From positions 45,366 to 109,365 of the forward strand of contig JAAXKB010000017.1 in NCBI GenBank assembly GCA_012269545.1: a stretch of DNA of 64,000 nt. The letters are read 5' to 3'. The notes under the pieces are model-generated. The model was not told the DNA's origin. It worked only from the letters and a program-made list of their open reading frames with translations, and searched no databases. The stretch's first letter is position 1; each line of letters starts with the position of its first letter. The position numbers and the translations under genes were made by a program. This document shows positions 10,724 through 20,202 of this stretch, piece after piece. Source of the DNA: Gammaproteobacteria bacterium. Its GTDB lineage: Bacteria > Pseudomonadota > Gammaproteobacteria > Pseudomonadales > Azotimanducaceae.

Positions 10724-11802
10724 CGCAACTTTAATGTCGACAGGCCAATGGTCACCAAGACCAGGGTAATTATCCAGAACCGCACAATCACTCTCGGCTC
10801 CGGCCAGCCCTTAAGTTCAAAGTGATGATGGATCGGCGCCATACGAAATACTCTTCGACCCGTCAGCCGGAAGGAAATGACCTGAATGATCACGCTGGCC
10901 GTTTCGAGCACGAACAGACCCCCCATGATCAGCAAAACGATTTCATGGCGGATAATAATGGCCAAAAGGCCAAGGGCTGCGCCCAAGGCCAGCGCACCGA
11001 CATCTCCCATGAATATTTGTGCCGGGTACGTGTTAAACCAGAGAAACCCAAGACCCGCCCCTATCAAGGCGCCGCAAAACACCGCCAGTTCGCCAGCGCC
11101 TGCGATGTACGGAATTTGAAGGTAGTCAGAAAACTCGATGTTCCCGGTCACGTAGGCGATCAAACCCAGCGCAGCGCCGACCATGACCGCTGGCAAAATA
11201 GCCAAACCGTCAAGACCATCGGTAAGGTTAACGGCGTTACTCATTCCAACAATCATTAGGTAGCCTAACAAAACGAACCAGGCTCCTAACGGAATCGCCA
11301 CGCTCTTAAAGAAGGGCAGATAAAGCGATGTCTGCGCTGGCACGTCAGCAGCCTGATAGAGGTACAGAACTGCCGCGAGTGCGAAAATCGATTGCCAGAA
11401 GTACTTCCACCGGGCAGCCAGACCATCCGAGTTTTTCCGCGAGATTTTAAGATAGTCGTCGACCCATCCAATCGCACCGAAGGCTAGCGTGACCGACAAA
11501 ATTAACCAGATGTAGCGATTCGACAAGTCTCCCCACAATAAGGTTGTTAGCATAATTATGACCAGAATAAGTGCGCCACCCATGGTCGGTGTCCCCGCCT
11601 TACTGAAGTGCGACGTTGGGCCATCGTCTCTTACCTGCTGACCAATTTGCGAACGCCCCAACCAAGCGATCATGCTTGGACCAATCATCAGCGAAACAGC
11701 CAAGGCGGTAATCACGCTCACCATCGTTCTTAAGGTGAGATACTGGAAAACGCTGAAGCCGCTAACATACTGCGACAGAAATTCCGTTAACCAAAGTAAC
11801 AC
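10720..11802 (-). CDS. mraY: Phospho-MurNAc-pentapeptide transferase MraY
   Basis: MraY moves phospho-MurNAc-pentapeptide onto undecaprenyl phosphate to make lipid I in the inner membrane. The 360-residue protein is polytopic, with the conserved acidic motifs GWVDDYLK and [11 protein letters not shown], and the HHHFE motif ([11 protein letters not shown]) near the end. Translation starts at a GTG (11800-11802) that overlaps the murE stop by one base; AGGAG lies 8 bases upstream, inside the end of murE. murF, which normally stands between murE and mraY and makes the pentapeptide substrate, is absent here. Confidence 0.98.
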   Translation of the reverse strand: MLLWLTEFLSQYVSGFSVFQYLTLRTMVSVITALAVSLMIGPSMIAWLGRSQIGQQVRDDGPTSHFSKAGTPTMGGALILVIIMLTTLLWGDLSNRYIWLILSVTLAFGAIGWVDDYLKISRKNSDGLAARWKYFWQSIFALAAVLYLYQAADVPAQTSLYLPFFKSVAIPLGAWFVLLGYLMIVGMSNAVNLTDGLDGLAILPAVMVGAALGLIAYVTGNIEFSDYLQIPYIAGAGELAVFCGALIGAGLGFLWFNTYPAQIFMGDVGALALGAALGLLAIIIRHEIVLLIMGGLFVLETASVIIQVISFRLTGRRVFRMAPIHHHFELKGWPEPRVIVRFWIITLVLVTIGLSTLKLR

Positions 11803-13259
11803 TAGGCGTTCTCCTTAAAAAAGTTTTTGACAACGTCGACATCGCTGAACGGATATTTCACCCCGGCAATTTCTTGTGCGTCCTCATGCCCCTTACCTAC
11901 GATCACTACAAGATCATCAACACCGGCAAAGCCCAGCGCCTGAACAATGGAGGCCCCGCGATCCTCAACAGCCAAGACACGCAGACGCTGCTGCGCGGAA
12001 AGACCGCTCAGCATGTCCTGCAAAATAGCTCCAGGAGCTTCGTCTCTTGGGTTGTCAGACGTTAACCAAAGACGATCGGAAATACTGGATGCTACTCGCG
12101 CCATCTCCGGTCGTTTACCGCGGTCCCGATTGCCACCGCACCCAACAACGCAAATTAGCTGTCCACGACACTGATTTGCGAGGGCTGTGAGCACTTTTTC
12201 CAGAGCGTCGGGAGTGTGCGCATAATCAACTACAACTTTCGGTGTGCCGTGGGCGCCAGCAACAACCTCCAGACGACCAGGAACCGTTCGCATTCGAGTA
12301 AGGGCATCGCCCAGATCGGTAACGGCATGACCAGACCCCAGCAGTACGCCAATAGCTGCAGCCACGTTCGCCACCGCAAATTCAGCCGCTACAGGCAGCG
12401 TGCTTTCTATCCGCCCCCAGGGCGTGTCGAATAAGACGTGCATACCTCGCCGTACTGGCGCCGCTCGCCAAGAGATATCACCGGAGGCGCCATAACTCAG
12501 TACCTCGGATGCTCGAACACAGCCGATGAGGTTACGCCCCATCTCATCATCTGCATTTATTACCGCTAATTTTAGAGGCCATGTTGTAAACATCTTGCTC
12601 TTCGCCGCCGCATACTTTTCCATCGTCTGGTGATAGTCCAGATGGTCTCGGGTCAGATTCGAAAACACACCAATATCAAAATGAACATCCCGGGCCCGGT
12701 CTTGATCCAGTGCGTGAGAGCTGACCTCTACCGCAACACGATCTACGCCTTGCTCTCTAAAAGCAGCAAATCGCTTCTGTAATGTGACCGGCGCTGGCGT
12801 CGTCATGGAACCCTCGATCAGCGAACCCGGGGCGCCAATTCCCAATGTTCCGCAATATCCACCACGCTTACCTAAAATATTCGTAAGATCGCTGACATGG
12901 TAGGCGATAGAGGTCTTGCCATTTGTGCCGGTAATACCGACGCATTCGATATCAGCGGTGGGGTCCCCATAAAACTGTGACGCTAACATGCCGCGTCTAG
13001 CAGCCAAGTCAGCGACCCGAATGACGGGCAGGCGATAGTTTGTTGGAACGCTCGCTTGCTCATCAATTATCAGGCCAACTGCGCCGGCTTGTGTTGCCTC
13101 GGCAATATGTTGCTCACGCTGCTTTTTGTTTTGCGAGCAGGCCACAAACAGATCACCCGGACAGACATCACCGGAAACCTCACTGAGGCCTGTTGCTTCA
13201 TCTACATTGCGTATTTGCTGCAGAAGCGTCGCCGCAATGCCAAAACGTTCGTTCATCAC
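11802..13259 (-). CDS. murE: UDP-MurNAc-tripeptide synthetase MurE (meso-diaminopimelate adding)
   Basis: MurE adds the third residue of the peptidoglycan stem. The ATP loop [10 protein letters not shown] and the Mur ligase motifs SSHALDQDR and [10 protein letters not shown] are clear. The sequence DNPR (in [10 protein letters not shown]) is the known signature of enzymes using meso-diaminopimelate rather than lysine. Two starts are possible: a GTG at 13259, overlapping the ftsI stop by four bases, or an ATG three bases later; AAGGAGG lies just upstream of both. At 485 residues it is a plain MurE with no fused MurF domain, although murF is missing from the cluster. Confidence 0.97.
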   Translation of the reverse strand: MMNERFGIAATLLQQIRNVDEATGLSEVSGDVCPGDLFVACSQNKKQREQHIAEATQAGAVGLIIDEQASVPTNYRLPVIRVADLAARRGMLASQFYGDPTADIECVGITGTNGKTSIAYHVSDLTNILGKRGGYCGTLGIGAPGSLIEGSMTTPAPVTLQKRFAAFREQGVDRVAVEVSSHALDQDRARDVHFDIGVFSNLTRDHLDYHQTMEKYAAAKSKMFTTWPLKLAVINADDEMGRNLIGCVRASEVLSYGASGDISWRAAPVRRGMHVLFDTPWGRIESTLPVAAEFAVANVAAAIGVLLGSGHAVTDLGDALTRMRTVPGRLEVVAGAHGTPKVVVDYAHTPDALEKVLTALANQCRGQLICVVGCGGNRDRGKRPEMARVASSISDRLWLTSDNPRDEAPGAILQDMLSGLSAQQRLRVLAVEDRGASIVQALGFAGVDDLVVIVGKGHEDAQEIAGVKYPFSDVDVVKNFFKENA

Positions 13260-14941
13260 TCTGGCCTCCTTGCCAGAAGGCCCGTCTCCTGATCAGCGGC
13301 GTTGTCTGGCGGAACACCAAGCAGGCGCAGGCTGCGCTCGGCAACTCGGGCAAAGATGGGGGCAGCAACTTCACCGCCACTGGTTCGCTCGCTGTCAGGT
13401 TCATTGATCAGTACGACCATCACAATGCGAGGATCACTAGCCGGCACTAAGCCTGCGAACCAAGCAACATGACGCTCATCGTCATAGCCGTCCTTCCCCA
13501 ACACCCGCGCCGTTCCCGTTTTTCCGGCGACGCGGTAGTCGTTGATCCCGGCATAGGTGGCCGTGCCACCGCGCTGCGTGACACTCTCCATCATGGAAAC
13601 AACTTCTCTCGCGTAATCCGCGTCAAAAACACGCTCCGGCCGGGGAACACGGTCTTGCTTTAGGATGCTTAGAGGCAGCCGGTTACCGTGACCCGCCAGA
13701 GTGACGTAAGCCGCGGCCAATTGCAGCGGCGTCACGGTAAACCCATAGCCGTACGCCATTGCCGCCCGAGAAACCCGGGATTGGGCGCCGACATTACTAA
13801 ACAAGCCTGCCACCTCACCGGGTAGACCTGTGCCAACGTACTCGCCAATCCCACTGCGTTGAAGCACATCAAAAACTGCGTCGGCGGGTAACTCCAACGC
13901 CACCTTTGCGATCGCCACTTGGCTGGACTTTTGAATCGCCTCGGCCAGCGTAATGGTGTTGAGATTGATTGGATCCTGGATCATTTTATTGTCGATCCAA
14001 AAGTATCCGGGAGACGTTTCGATCTGGCTTTCCGCCTGATACCGCCCGCTCTCAAGTGCAGCCATAGCGGTAAAGGGTTTGATCGTTGAACCCGGATCAT
14101 AAAAGTCAGTAACAACCCGATTACGCGTAGGCACTCTTTCGCCAATAGGACCATTGGGATTGAACGACGGTTGATTCACCAACGCCAGAATTTCCCCGGT
14201 TTTCGCGTCGACCATAATCAACGAACCGGATTTCGCCGAATGACTCTTCACCGCCGATTTCAATTCTCGATATGCGACGAACTGCAAACGCGAATCAATA
14301 CTCAACTCTAGGTCTGCGCCAAACTGCGGCGGGCTCCCATAATCCAGATCATCCACCGTACGACCCTCTCGATCACGGAGTACGGTTTTCAAACCTGCTT
14401 GACCTCGCAGCAGTTCCTCAAAGGTTAGCTCGATACCCTCCAAACCCGTATCGTCGATATTGGTTAGACCCACAACATGAGCACTGGACTCACCGGCGGG
14501 ATAGTAGCGACGATATTCTGGTTCTAAGAACAAATGCGGGAGCCGCAAGCGACGAATGTCATCCATGCGCTCCCAGCTCAAATGACGCTTGAGATACAGG
14601 TAACCCCTGTCTCTATTTCGCTGCAGAGACTCGCGCAAAGCTCGGACTTCCACTCCCAGCGCATCGGCTAGCTGCGTTAGCTTCTCGATGTTTGTCGCAT
14701 CAAACTGTCGAGGATTGACAGCCACTGCGAACACCGGAGTACTGACGGCCAGAGCCTCGCCATTTCGATCATAAATCATGCCGCGCATGCCCGGCAGACG
14801 TTTACCGTAAATGGAACGCTTGTCGCCTTCCTCCTGCAGGAAGTCGCGCTCAGTGACACTCAAATACACAACACGGACGGAAAGCGCGCATGCGATTGAA
14901 ATGAAGGTCACCAGAAAAAGATAATGACGCCATGCTTTCAT
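13256..14941 (-). CDS. ftsI: Septal transpeptidase FtsI (penicillin-binding protein 3)
   Basis: FtsI is the class B penicillin-binding protein that cross-links septal peptidoglycan with FtsW. One N-terminal membrane segment (about residues 6-27) is followed by the dimerisation domain (GMRGMIYDRNGEALA) and the transpeptidase domain. The active-site S285-T-I-K288 and the K-T-G-T motif (about 474-477) are intact. The second motif, normally S-x-N, reads S-S-Q here (residues 339-341, codons TCC AGC CAA), which is unusual. The length of 561 residues is normal. The start overlaps the ftsL stop and the stop overlaps the murE start. Confidence 0.97.
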   Translation of the reverse strand: MKAWRHYLFLVTFISIACALSVRVVYLSVTERDFLQEEGDKRSIYGKRLPGMRGMIYDRNGEALAVSTPVFAVAVNPRQFDATNIEKLTQLADALGVEVRALRESLQRNRDRGYLYLKRHLSWERMDDIRRLRLPHLFLEPEYRRYYPAGESSAHVVGLTNIDDTGLEGIELTFEELLRGQAGLKTVLRDREGRTVDDLDYGSPPQFGADLELSIDSRLQFVAYRELKSAVKSHSAKSGSLIMVDAKTGEILALVNQPSFNPNGPIGERVPTRNRVVTDFYDPGSTIKPFTAMAALESGRYQAESQIETSPGYFWIDNKMIQDPINLNTITLAEAIQKSSQVAIAKVALELPADAVFDVLQRSGIGEYVGTGLPGEVAGLFSNVGAQSRVSRAAMAYGYGFTVTPLQLAAAYVTLAGHGNRLPLSILKQDRVPRPERVFDADYAREVVSMMESVTQRGGTATYAGINDYRVAGKTGTARVLGKDGYDDERHVAWFAGLVPASDPRIVMVVLINEPDSERTSGGEVAAPIFARVAERSLRLLGVPPDNAADQETGLLARRPE

Positions 14942-15294
14942 CGCACAACCCCTTCAACCTCAAGCGGAAACTTCATTTGCAGTTCTTCAATGGCCACCAC
15001 CTCGACGGTTTGTAGGCTTGCAAAAGTACTGCGCTCTAGCAGAAGGCGACTGTAATCAGCCATCTGTCGGTCTTGAGCACTTTGCAACACATCCAAGGCA
15101 CTGTGCAGCGATCGCATTTGCTGGGCAGCCTTGACCAGCGACAGACCGCTAGCAGAAACGGCGATAGTCAGAGCCAAGAGCAACATAACTTGCCAGCGCA
15201 CAAGCGTCACCCGAGGGGATGTCGTGCTCTTACCTCTGTGACGTTTTGCCTTGACAGAGACACCGACGGCATTGTTTGCCACGCGCAAAACCAT
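14938..15294 (-). CDS. ftsL: Cell division protein FtsL
   Basis: FtsL is a small bitopic membrane protein that forms a coiled-coil complex with FtsB and FtsQ and activates FtsW/FtsI. The 118-residue product has a basic N-terminal tail (KAKRHRGKS), one membrane segment (VMLLLALTIAVSASGLSLV, about residues 35-53) and a periplasmic coiled coil ending in an EVVAIEELQMKFPL pattern. Sequence conservation of FtsL is low, so the call rests on topology, size and the fixed place between rsmH and ftsI. It starts 3 bases after the rsmH stop and overlaps ftsI. Confidence 0.92.
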   Translation of the reverse strand: MVLRVANNAVGVSVKAKRHRGKSTTSPRVTLVRWQVMLLLALTIAVSASGLSLVKAAQQMRSLHSALDVLQSAQDRQMADYSRLLLERSTFASLQTVEVVAIEELQMKFPLEVEGVVR

Positions 15295-15297
15295 GCG

Positions 15298-16278
15298 TTA
15301 GCGAACCTTCTCGATCACACGAAGCGTTGCACTGCGCGACCGGGGATTGGCATTGAGTTCTGCCAAACTTGGCTTCATTGGGCCGCCGATCAGGCGGCCC
15401 TGTACCTGCAGATCCAAATTTTGGATCGGTAAACGCCGGGGCACCTTGGGAGGCTGGCTGAGCTGGCGAAAGGCATGTTTGACCTTGCGGTCTTCCAGCG
15501 AATGAAAAGATATCACCGCTAGCCGGCCTCCTACCGCCAACGAACTGAAACTTTGCTGTAACCCTTGGTCCAGTTCCTTGCTTTCCTCATTAACGAAAAT
15601 TCTGACCGCCTGAAAGGTCCGGGTAGCCGGGTGCTTGCGTTGCCCTCCCCGGGGGCGAGGCAAAGCCTGGGCTACTAAGTCAGCTAACTCTAGCGTTGTC
15701 GCCAGGGGTCTTGCCGCGACAATGGCTCGGGCTATGCGACGAGACTGGCGTTCTTCACCGTACATCCAGAGCACTTGGGCAATTTCAGCCTCATCTGCTT
15801 GGTTTAGCCAATCTGCTGCAGAAGCGCCTTCGTCTGGATTCATGCGCATATCTAAAGGGCCTTGAGCCGCAAAGCTGAAACCCCGTTCCGGGCGATCGAG
15901 TTGGGGTGAGGACACGCCCACGTCCATTAGCACGCCGCGAACACCTTCAATACGCTTATCTTTCAGCACCTCTTGAAGCTTAGAAAAGCGAGCTTGGCAA
16001 AAGGAAAATCGAGGGTCTTGTTCAGACAATCGCCGAGCTTCCTCAAGGGCTTCTGGATCTCTATCTAACCCCAATAACTGGCTTTGCGCAGACAAGTGTT
16101 CCAACAGTTTCCTGCTGTGACCGCCGCGACCAAAGGTTGCATCAATGAAAATTCCAGATTCCTTAGCCGCGCCCTCTGGCATTTGGGCTCGACCCACCAG
16201 GTGCGTCAAGACTTCCTGCAGCAATACGGGTATGTGCTCGTTTGCTCTTACAGACTCATCCGCAGATCGTTCAGTCAT
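15298..16278 (-). CDS. rsmH: 16S rRNA N4-methylcytidine-1402 methyltransferase RsmH
   Basis: RsmH (MraW) methylates N4 of C1402 in the ribosomal P site of 16S rRNA. The 326-residue protein begins with HIPVLLQEVL, typical of the family, then the S-adenosylmethionine loop DATFGRGGHS and the motifs GVLMDVGVSSPQLD and AVISFHSLEDR. Its ATG overlaps the mraZ stop in ATGA. The partner that methylates the 2'-O of the same nucleotide, RsmI, is encoded at 17.45-18.28 kb, just across rnpB. Both modifications of C1402 are thus encoded within 3 kb. Confidence 0.98.
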   Translation of the reverse strand: MTERSADESVRANEHIPVLLQEVLTHLVGRAQMPEGAAKESGIFIDATFGRGGHSRKLLEHLSAQSQLLGLDRDPEALEEARRLSEQDPRFSFCQARFSKLQEVLKDKRIEGVRGVLMDVGVSSPQLDRPERGFSFAAQGPLDMRMNPDEGASAADWLNQADEAEIAQVLWMYGEERQSRRIARAIVAARPLATTLELADLVAQALPRPRGGQRKHPATRTFQAVRIFVNEESKELDQGLQQSFSSLAVGGRLAVISFHSLEDRKVKHAFRQLSQPPKVPRRLPIQNLDLQVQGRLIGGPMKPSLAELNANPRSRSATLRVIEKVR

Positions 16279-16733
16279 ACCGACAGCCCATCGAACAACT
16301 CACCGTGATTCGCTATCGCAGCAGCACCTTCCTCCAGCCACTGATCTAACCGACTCTGCCAATGTTCCGCAGACCAGATTTCTATTTTGTTGCCCTGACC
16401 GACGAGGACCAGCTTTTTTTCGAGACCCGCATAATCACGCAGCATGGCCGGGAGCAGCAGGCGGCCCGCAGAGTCTAATTCGAGATCCGTCGCATGACCG
16501 ATCAAAAGTCGCTGAAGCAGGCGGGCTTGAGGGTTGATGTTGGAGAGACCTTCCAGCTTAGCCTGAACCGTTTCCCATTCGTTCAACGGATAAACCAATA
16601 AGCAGGACTCGCGCATGTCAATCGTCACGACAAGCCTGCCTTCGCTGGCAACCATTACGGTTTCGCGATTACGCGCAGGCAAGGCCATCCGGCCTTTGGC
16701 GTCCATGGTTACACTGTTGATACCGCGAAACAC
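16275..16733 (-). CDS. mraZ: MraZ, transcriptional regulator of the dcw cluster
   Basis: MraZ is a ring-forming DNA-binding protein with two AbrB/SpoVT-like halves; in E. coli it represses its own operon. The 152-residue protein shows the paired motifs DAKGRMALPARNR (about residues 11-23) and DSAGRLLLPAMLR in the second half. Translation starts at a GTG (16731-16733) with only a weak AGAAAG upstream. It is the first gene of the cluster and its operator and promoter lie 120-180 bases upstream, so autoregulation is expected. The identity is secure from sequence and place. Confidence 0.97.
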   Translation of the reverse strand: MFRGINSVTMDAKGRMALPARNRETVMVASEGRLVVTIDMRESCLLVYPLNEWETVQAKLEGLSNINPQARLLQRLLIGHATDLELDSAGRLLLPAMLRDYAGLEKKLVLVGQGNKIEIWSAEHWQSRLDQWLEEGAAAIANHGELFDGLSV

Positions 16734-16854
16734 GATCTACTTTCTGAAGCGGGCGCAATCATACTGCAGCATCAACGCTGACGTTCATTCGTGCATAGCC
16801 ACTACCCCAAAGCCTTCGAGACGAACGCTAGGGCTGCACGACACGCAGCAACTC

Positions 16855-16879
16855 GCCCACTTTTCTCCACTTTTTCCCA
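16855..16879 (-). promoter_or_regulatory. MraZ operator: three TGGRN repeats at 10-base spacing
   Basis: Reading leftward, TGGGA (16879-16875), TGGAG (16869-16865) and TGGGC (16859-16855) are spaced exactly 10 bases apart and separated by near-identical AAAAG spacers. This matches the known MraZ box of E. coli, three TGGGN repeats with five-base spacers. It lies just downstream of the -10 element, over the expected transcription start, which fits repression of the dcw cluster by its first gene product. Confidence 0.85.
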
Positions 16880-16888
16880 ATTCAACAC

Positions 16889-16916
16889 ACTATAGTCCCG
16901 ATTCGAACCGAGTCAA
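16889..16916 (-). promoter_or_regulatory. Sigma70-type promoter of the dcw cluster (Pmra)
   Basis: Reading leftward, TTGACT (16916-16911) and TATAGT (16894-16889) are separated by 16 bases, each one mismatch from consensus. The predicted start is near 16882, giving a leader of about 150 bases before mraZ and placing the MraZ operator at the start site. The remainder of the 307-base gap up to rnpB (16917-17040) shows nothing else that I can name. Confidence 0.75.
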
Positions 16917-17040
16917 CAACATAAGCCCCACGAAAAAGCCATAAGCATTGGAAAAATAAGAAATTTTTCACTAAGTTCTGGAAATCTAAAGCATCGCAGT
17001 CGCAGCGAACCGAGGGTAATGGGCGGCAAACAAAAATTGA

Positions 17041-17391
<351 letters not shown>

Positions 17392-17449
17392 CCCCTCAGG
17401 GTACGGAGCTAAGCCATGCAGTACAAGTTATCCTGCAAACACTCGAGAT

Positions 17450-18280
17450 CTACTTAGCGGGCCGCTCATCACTCAGCCGAAGAGCCAGTTCGTAAGCTTG
17501 TTTTTTTCTCACGCCACAAATCTGCGCAGCTAACTTGGCGGCTTGCGTTGGAGACAAATCTTGTAAGAGCGTAGTCATTACATGCGATAAGTCGAAGCGA
17601 GCGGTCACGCTCTCTGCGGCCTCGACAATACAAACAAACTCGCCCTTGGGGGCTTGAGCCAATTGCGCCAATACCTCTTGCGCACTGCCCACCGCAAAGG
17701 ACTCATATTGCTTCGTCATTTCCCGACCAATCATGATCCTGCGAGTTGATAATTCGCCTATGTCCGCAAGAGCCGCTCTAACCCTGTGAGGGCTCTCAAG
17801 AAAAACCAAGGCGTCAGACATCATAAGCCAATGGGCCAATTGGCTGCGGCGCAGTTTGGGCTTACTCGGCAGGAAACCGACGTATCGAAACGGCTGACAG
17901 GGGATCGGACACACGCTCAACGCTGTAATCATAGAGCACGCGCCAGGAATCGGTACGACGCGAATTCCGGCCTGCCAAGCCAGCTGCAGCAACAGATATC
18001 CCGGGTCATTGATCAAGGGCGTGCCAGCATCGCTGACCAAGGCAACATCCGTATCTCGGCGCATACGCTCGATCAACAGGGGAGCGACTCGCTCCTCATT
18101 ATGTTCGTGAACGCTCACCAACTCACAACCTGCATGGTCGATGTGCTGCAACAACACTCGCGTTCGTCTGGTATCCTCTGCCGCAATAATGCCTACGTGA
18201 TTCAGAGTATCTATGCCTCGACGGCTGATATCGCCAAGGTGCCCAATTGGAGTGGCGACCACATAGAGAGTTCCCGACAT
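17450..18280 (-). CDS. rsmI: 16S rRNA 2'-O-ribose C1402 methyltransferase RsmI
   Basis: RsmI methylates the ribose 2'-O of C1402 in 16S rRNA, the same nucleotide as RsmH. The 276-residue protein starts at the ATG at 18278-18280 (MSGTLYVVATPIGHLGD) and shows the tetrapyrrole-methylase-like pattern AAEDTRRTRVLLQH, LVSDAGTPLINDPGY and PIPGACS. A longer open frame reaches 18379 but the family start is clear. Its start codon shares two bases with the start of the divergent lpoA (the string CATG), so there is no space between the two genes and their promoters must lie inside each other's coding regions. Confidence 0.96.
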   Translation of the reverse strand: MSGTLYVVATPIGHLGDISRRGIDTLNHVGIIAAEDTRRTRVLLQHIDHAGCELVSVHEHNEERVAPLLIERMRRDTDVALVSDAGTPLINDPGYLLLQLAWQAGIRVVPIPGACSMITALSVCPIPCQPFRYVGFLPSKPKLRRSQLAHWLMMSDALVFLESPHRVRAALADIGELSTRRIMIGREMTKQYESFAVGSAQEVLAQLAQAPKGEFVCIVEAAESVTARFDLSHVMTTLLQDLSPTQAAKLAAQICGVRKKQAYELALRLSDERPAK

Positions 18281-20189
18281 GCCCAAACATTTCCTAGCCG
18301 TTTGTTTATGTATTGTGGCCCTGTCGGGATGCCAAAGCACGAACCAATCTTCGGTTCCTGCGCAACAATCAAATCGCACCGATGCTTCGCGTTCGACCGG
18401 CGATAGCCAGAGATCTGATGAAGCCTTGCGCCGATCCTATGCCAACATTCAAGACCGACGCGATCGGGATCTTCTACTACAAGTCACAACCACTCTCGAA
18501 GCGAGCGACCCCTCCCTTGCGCTAGCATTACTTCAAAGTCTGCCGATGCAACCCGCAAACGCCGATCTCGCTAACTCGTATCACAGACTGATGGCCTCAA
18601 CCAAGCTTCGGCTCGGCGATGCGCTGGGTGCAGGAAGCGCCCTGACCAACATACCTGAGCTCCGGGTACAGGATCTTTCGATAATCCACGAAATCTGCCT
18701 AGAGCTTGGCACGATCGACTGCGCTGTAGAAACCAAGGTAATGACCCAGCTGCTCTCCGGTCGCGACATTCAAGCATCTCAGGATCAGATGTGGGCGGCA
18801 TTACAGGACAATGCAATAAAATCTGCGCCCAACGCGGGGGCGGGGGCTGAGACAGCATACCGCCTTTCAAACGCGGCAAGGCGGATTCCTCAGTTGCAGA
18901 GCGACGGCGCAGAGATCAACAACACACGCTTGCTGTGGTTGGATCTGCATCGCACCATCATTGAGGCAGGATCAGTACCAATGGCGCAAAATGCTTGGCG
19001 CAATTGGCGCGAAAACAATTCGCGACACTCTGCTGCAAAGTTACCGCCAACCCCGCTGCAACGACTCCAGAACTACCGTCCGCCTAAAATTTCCGTCTTG
19101 CTGCCTCTCTCTGGACGACTGACGCCGGTAGGAAACGCGGTTCGCAACGGTTTTGTCACCGGTTACCTCGCGGATCTATCGCCAAGGGAGCCAACACAGG
19201 CCGGCGCAGCAGACATCACCTTTTTTGACAGCAACCAGCACGATGATCTTGCGTTAGTCGCACTGTCAGAGGATATCGACAGCGATGTCATCGTTGGCCC
19301 CATCGTTAAGGATCGCGCGCTCGGTGTATTAAACGTACTCTCCGACCGTCACACAGACGCCGCAGCAGAAAGTAAGACTGCGAGCGTCGTGCTGCTTAAC
19401 CGTTTCAGAAACATGGAAAACACAGCAGCGGCTCCCGGCAACGTCTATCAATTCGCTGCCGCAATAGAGGACGAGGCCCTTACTCTTGCGGAAAACTTGG
19501 CATCGCTTGGACATTCCCGATTAATGGTTGTTTCAAACGACGAGCCTTGGGCTAAGCGAGCTAAACAGGCGCTGTTTGTAAATTGGCAGGGACCCATTGT
19601 TGAGGCAAACTTTCAGCAAACTAAGGATCTAACCCGAGCCATCGGCGACGCTATGGCCGTGTCAGACAGCCAACAAAGACGCGAACAGATGGCGAAATTG
19701 TTGGGCGAAGAACTGGAGTTTGTGCCTAGAGCGCGGAAGGACTTAGAGGCTGTCGTCGCTTTCATTGATGGTCTGCAGTCCAAGGCCTTGGTGCCTGCCT
19801 TGAAATTCCATTTTGCCGACGAGCTTCCGGTGTTCGCCACGTCGCAAACTGCGCGGTCGCAAGACTTACAGGAACTCGCGAATTTTCGCATTGCCGAATT
19901 ACCGATGCTCGCCAATCCAGATCCCATCGCAAGATCAATGACGATCACCTTTGACCTCAAAGAAAATCCATTGATTGAGTTTTTCGCCTTAGGATTGGAC
20001 GCCTACCGGCTCGCCACCTGGACACACTGGCTAAACCAAAATAATGAGGCGCTAGACGATCAGCAATCTCTTACTTTAGCCATGGCGAGCGGCACGCTGA
20101 CGCTGGGACGCCAAGGTTCAATCAAGAGACAGTTAGATATCGCCATCATCGACCGGCGCGGTACCCTTCAGCCAACTCGCGGCAACTAG
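18279..20189 (+). CDS. lpoA: LpoA/LppC-family outer-membrane lipoprotein, activator of a penicillin-binding protein
   Basis: LpoA is an outer-membrane lipoprotein that reaches through the periplasm to activate PBP1A in E. coli. The 636-residue protein begins with a signal peptide ending in the lipobox A-L-S-G-C (cysteine at residue 18), then a TPR-like helical N-domain and a C-domain resembling periplasmic binding proteins (KISVLLPLSGRLTPVGNAV, about residues 268-286). Only 13 bases separate it from yraN, and dolP follows, the conserved yraL-yraM-yraN-yraP neighbourhood of E. coli. diaA, usually between yraN and yraP, is missing. Start codon overlap with rsmI is described there. Confidence 0.92.
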   Translation: MPKHFLAVCLCIVALSGCQSTNQSSVPAQQSNRTDASRSTGDSQRSDEALRRSYANIQDRRDRDLLLQVTTTLEASDPSLALALLQSLPMQPANADLANSYHRLMASTKLRLGDALGAGSALTNIPELRVQDLSIIHEICLELGTIDCAVETKVMTQLLSGRDIQASQDQMWAALQDNAIKSAPNAGAGAETAYRLSNAARRIPQLQSDGAEINNTRLLWLDLHRTIIEAGSVPMAQNAWRNWRENNSRHSAAKLPPTPLQRLQNYRPPKISVLLPLSGRLTPVGNAVRNGFVTGYLADLSPREPTQAGAADITFFDSNQHDDLALVALSEDIDSDVIVGPIVKDRALGVLNVLSDRHTDAAAESKTASVVLLNRFRNMENTAAAPGNVYQFAAAIEDEALTLAENLASLGHSRLMVVSNDEPWAKRAKQALFVNWQGPIVEANFQQTKDLTRAIGDAMAVSDSQQRREQMAKLLGEELEFVPRARKDLEAVVAFIDGLQSKALVPALKFHFADELPVFATSQTARSQDLQELANFRIAELPMLANPDPIARSMTITFDLKENPLIEFFALGLDAYRLATWTHWLNQNNEALDDQQSLTLAMASGTLTLGRQGSIKRQLDIAIIDRRGTLQPTRGN

Positions 20190-20202
20190 TGTTGCTACCT
20201 TT

